Positions 58,526 to 64,000 of a stretch of DNA of 64,000 bases are shown piece by piece. The position numbers and the translations under genes are program-made. The stretch comes from Rapana venosa. Taxonomy: Eukaryota; Mollusca; Gastropoda; Neogastropoda; Muricidae. Position 1 is the first letter of the stretch. Each line of letters starts with the position of its first letter. Below the pieces are notes generated by a model, which was not told the origin of the DNA, did no database searches, and saw nothing but the letters and a program-made list of their open reading frames with translations. Location of the stretch: positions 46,687,845 to 46,751,844 of the forward strand of contig CM054134.1 of the NCBI GenBank assembly GCA_028751875.1. Direction: 5' to 3'.

Positions 58526-59770
58526 TTTTCACAAAATAATTCTGCCTGTATTTGTGTACTGTGTGCATTGTTTTTATATTCAGCTGTTCATGGAGAATTG
58601 TTTTCTTCAAGAAGTTCAACAGAATTTTGCCAGAGATAACTTGACTGTCATTAGTGTGGGTTCTTTAAGTTTAACATCTGCATTATCTTTTTGTGTTCGT
58701 ACTTAACAATTTTTTTTTTATAGATTACACATAGCAAAGATCTTGGAAGTGTAGTAGGCCTAATGTTTGTGAGTAATAAAAAAAAAAAGTGGAAAAACAG
58801 CATGCTTCACTTTAAGTCGCAATGCTTAATAGTCAGTGAGTCATCAGCAAATATATATGATATTGATCATTCTTAAAAAAACGAAAAAAGGTTTTTCGTA
58901 TGAATTGTAATTGGTTTGTTATTGAATCTGTTTTGCATCAATTGGAATTGTATACAGTTGCTGAGTTAGTAACTTAGGTTGATTATAGAGTGCTCAGTTT
59001 AAAACAGAAGACTAATGTCATGGTAATTGATGCTTGTGCATTAATTTAATGTAGTATCAACTTCCAGTGCCACAGGGTTGTTGCCCTTTCATGTGATTTT
59101 CTGTATGTCAGAGCAAAATCACGGTTTTTCAGCATCACTGATATTATTTAAGACATCACCCATAAGCTGATAAGGATAGGAAAACGGTGTTTTCTATCTT
59201 TTTTTGAAGAAGAAGAAATTGACATGAAAACATGAAAATGTTTACTTACTAGAACTTATCGGATGAGTTATCCTTCAAACAGACCAGAGATTATTGCGCT
59301 ATATCCCCAACCCCACCCCTTACCCCCATGCAAAGATGTAGACATTAGAGGGATGACCACCACTCCTAATCATCAACAACTCTGCCAGTGCCACACCTAT
59401 TGATCTGAATGAAAGTATAATGAAAAATCAGCTATTGATTAAGTCAGTGAGTCACTGAGTTAGTTGCCAGTGTATTAAGCTTGGTCAGCAAGAAAAAAGA
59501 AATAAAAAATGCATTACTACCACCTACAAAGTGTGTGATAGTACTAATTCTTGTGGAGTGGCCCCTTACAGATTTTGGTTGAACCAGTGCTCAGTGGAGA
59601 CAAGATTACTGATTAGCCATCTGGGGACTGCAATACTCTGTAAAACTGACACAGTGACAGCCTTGGAAAAGAATTGAACCTTAAGAGTCATGTCTGTCAG
59701 TGGGACATGAATGTGGTTACTAATACAGAGTTAGACATTCTCCTGAGAGACTGGACGTTTGAAATGTTTT

Positions 59771-59775
59771 ATATA

Positions 59776-59837
<62 letters not shown>

Positions 59838-59985
59838 ATATGGTGTAATTTTTCCCTTTTTAAAGTTGTTTTTTCAGACAATAACATACTTCGTTTCATC
59901 ATTAGGAATGAATACAGGCAAACAGGGAACAAAAAGTCACATTCTGATAGCTAGGAAGCAAGCAGTTATAATAAGGACAACAGGG

Positions 59986-60025
<40 letters not shown>

Positions 60026-60026
60026 G
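59771..60026. repeat. Two (TA)n tracts
   Basis: (TA)n at 59771-59842 and 59986-60026 with unique sequence between. Confidence 0.93.
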
Positions 60027-60365
60027 TAAGGGACAGAGGTATATATTTCTGCTTGTGCAGACCTCTGCCATTCCTCATTTTGAAACGGTTAAGCAAGTAG
60101 TGTGGACTGCCAGCTGTGAAATAATCACAGATTTCTCGCATGGACGGAAAGTGCTTAAATGCAAGGCTCATAATCATATATTCCTCACGGAGTAAAATTA
60201 CAAACATTGTTTATAAATAATCTTTTACATTACATGTAAAATGAGGTTAATCTGATAATTATGAAGTGGATTTTGAAGCTTTGGTTTGTGAAAGATGCAC
60301 ATGAAATACATTTGATCTATTCTAATGCATGAACAGATGAAGTGTTGAGTGTATTTTACTATAGT

Positions 60366-60662
60366 AGGAGACAGATAGCTCATTAGTCAGAGCACTCGCT
60401 TTTCCCCAGCCAAGTTGAGCAGCGTCGAGCATGGTTACCCCTTGGATGGGTGACCGTTTGCGTGCCTTGGCTTCAGTATTCCCCCAGTTCACCCAGCTGT
60501 AAATGGGTGCCTGCCTCTTTAGTGTCAGGGAAGGTAAAGCAGTGATGGAGAGGAGATGGGTGTTGCCTTCAATATGCTGGTCCCTGGAGAAGCTGAGGTC
60601 CCCCCTACGACCTTGTAGGTTTTGGGACACCTTTACGGCTTTAGTGGCTTTACCTTTACCTT
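60366..60662 (+). mobile_element. Family A SINE copy
   Basis: GATAGCTCATTAGTCAGAGC, then AAGTTGAGCAGCGTCGAGC, ATGGTTACC and CTTGGATGGGTGACCG (60441-60456). The complete body follows. The 5S-derived part is very well kept here. Confidence 0.9.
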
Positions 60663-61009
60663 ATTTGATGGATGGACTTTTTTGCAGTATGTTTAATGTT
60701 TGTATGTGATCAGTTAGTTCTGCTTGTATATCACCAGAAAAATAAATCTGTATTTTGTCACAGGAAATTCTGTTTGTATGTCATCAGGACATTCTCTCAC
60801 TTCCTCTGGTTAGTGAACAAAATGATATCATTAATGTTGGATCTAAATCAGTAAATGTAAACATTTTTACTTCAAATCTATCATTGTTATTAATTTTGAT
60901 GAATTGATTTTTAATGATTTGCATAGAAGCCAGCAACTGCCTGTAAGTGTAACATGCTTTGCTGTGTTAAACATTGCACAGTTGAAAGTAATCTATGATC
61001 TCCCCTGTA

Positions 61010-61370
61010 GGGATGCCAGGGGCCCATCAATGTAAACAGCATCTCCACCTTCTGGAAATTATGTTCTAGGAATTCCTTCTTTTCTAACCTTCTCTTTAAA
61101 TCTTCCTCTTTTTTTTCTTTTCTTCCAGTCACCACTATCTTGTCTCTTTTCTGCCTTCTTGGTCCATTCTCCTGCCCTTTTCCCCCCAGAAAGACTTCAA
61201 AAATAACAATTACTCTTACACCAAAGTTAGAAGCACTGGGCCTGACTCACTGACTTGTCAGACACTTTGGCAGCACATTACATCTTTGCCTAAAAAATAT
61301 TCATGACAGACAACAGTAGTTGCTGTCTGAGTGTTTCAATGAAGAAGAACAAGAAGAAACAAATTGCTTA
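61010..61370 (-). mobile_element. Dispersed repeat D, minus
   Basis: CCCTGTAGGGATGCCAGG, CACCTTCTGGAAATTATGTTC, GGGCCTGACTC, GACTTGTCAGACAC and a (GAA)n end match 14345-14660. It ends just before the first coding exon of the plus gene. Confidence 0.75.
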
Positions 61371-61391
61371 ATACTTTTTTTTTTCAGGGCC

Positions 61392-64000
<2,609 letters not shown>

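Larger units (their letters stand above)
57454..61387. other. Divergent region between WBP2 (-) and the PPxY two-TM gene (+)
   Basis: Should contain the WBP2 promoter and possibly a 5' non-coding exon of the plus gene, since the latter's first coding exon has an acceptor. Neither can be placed. It holds SINE relics and TA tracts. The open frame at 57495-57815 is not recognised. Confidence 0.5.

Overview
The window is nuclear DNA of an animal, most likely a gastropod mollusc. Genes are split by GT-AG introns, and the introns and intergenic DNA are packed with microsatellites, minisatellites, several SINE families and LINE fragments. Three of the four genes have clear metazoan orthologues, and some repeats match stretches I remember as common in gastropod DNA. 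No species can be named.

Layout. (1) 3945-15691, + strand: the last three exons of a rhodopsin-type neuropeptide receptor of the CCAP/neuropeptide-S/vasopressin-related group (end of ICL3 and TM6, TM6-TM7, C-terminal tail). The 5' exons lie outside the window. (2) 15692-29258: the receptor's 3' UTR, then a repeat-rich intergenic stretch with a LINE copy whose 5' part is inverted and which has an 11-bp target-site duplication. (3) 29259-41953, + strand: a complete 13-exon mitochondrial tyrosyl-tRNA synthetase gene (YARS2, 473 aa). (4) 45184-57453, - strand: a complete 7-exon WBP2 gene (273 aa, GRAM domain plus four PPxY motifs), convergent with YARS2. (5) 61392-64000, + strand: the first three coding exons of an unrecognised two-TM protein with two PPxY motifs, divergent from WBP2 and cut by the window end.

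The exons were assembled by hand from splice sites, reading-phase agreement and remembered family sequence. Every junction keeps phase, and the YARS2 and WBP2 lengths fit their families (human about 477 and 261 aa).

The introns hold the odd structures. The receptor's TM6 intron has four decayed copies of the following exon and a very long GA/CT inverted tract. YARS2 has a duplicated exon end, an array of decayed splice-acceptor copies and a (TG)n acceptor. An inverted repeat of about 135 bp flanks WBP2 exon 6, a frame-neutral exon carrying one PPPY motif. A SINE with a tRNA-like head joined to a 5S rRNA-derived segment occurs in at least four copies.

Apart from the adjacent pair of PPxY genes, I see no functional link between neighbours.
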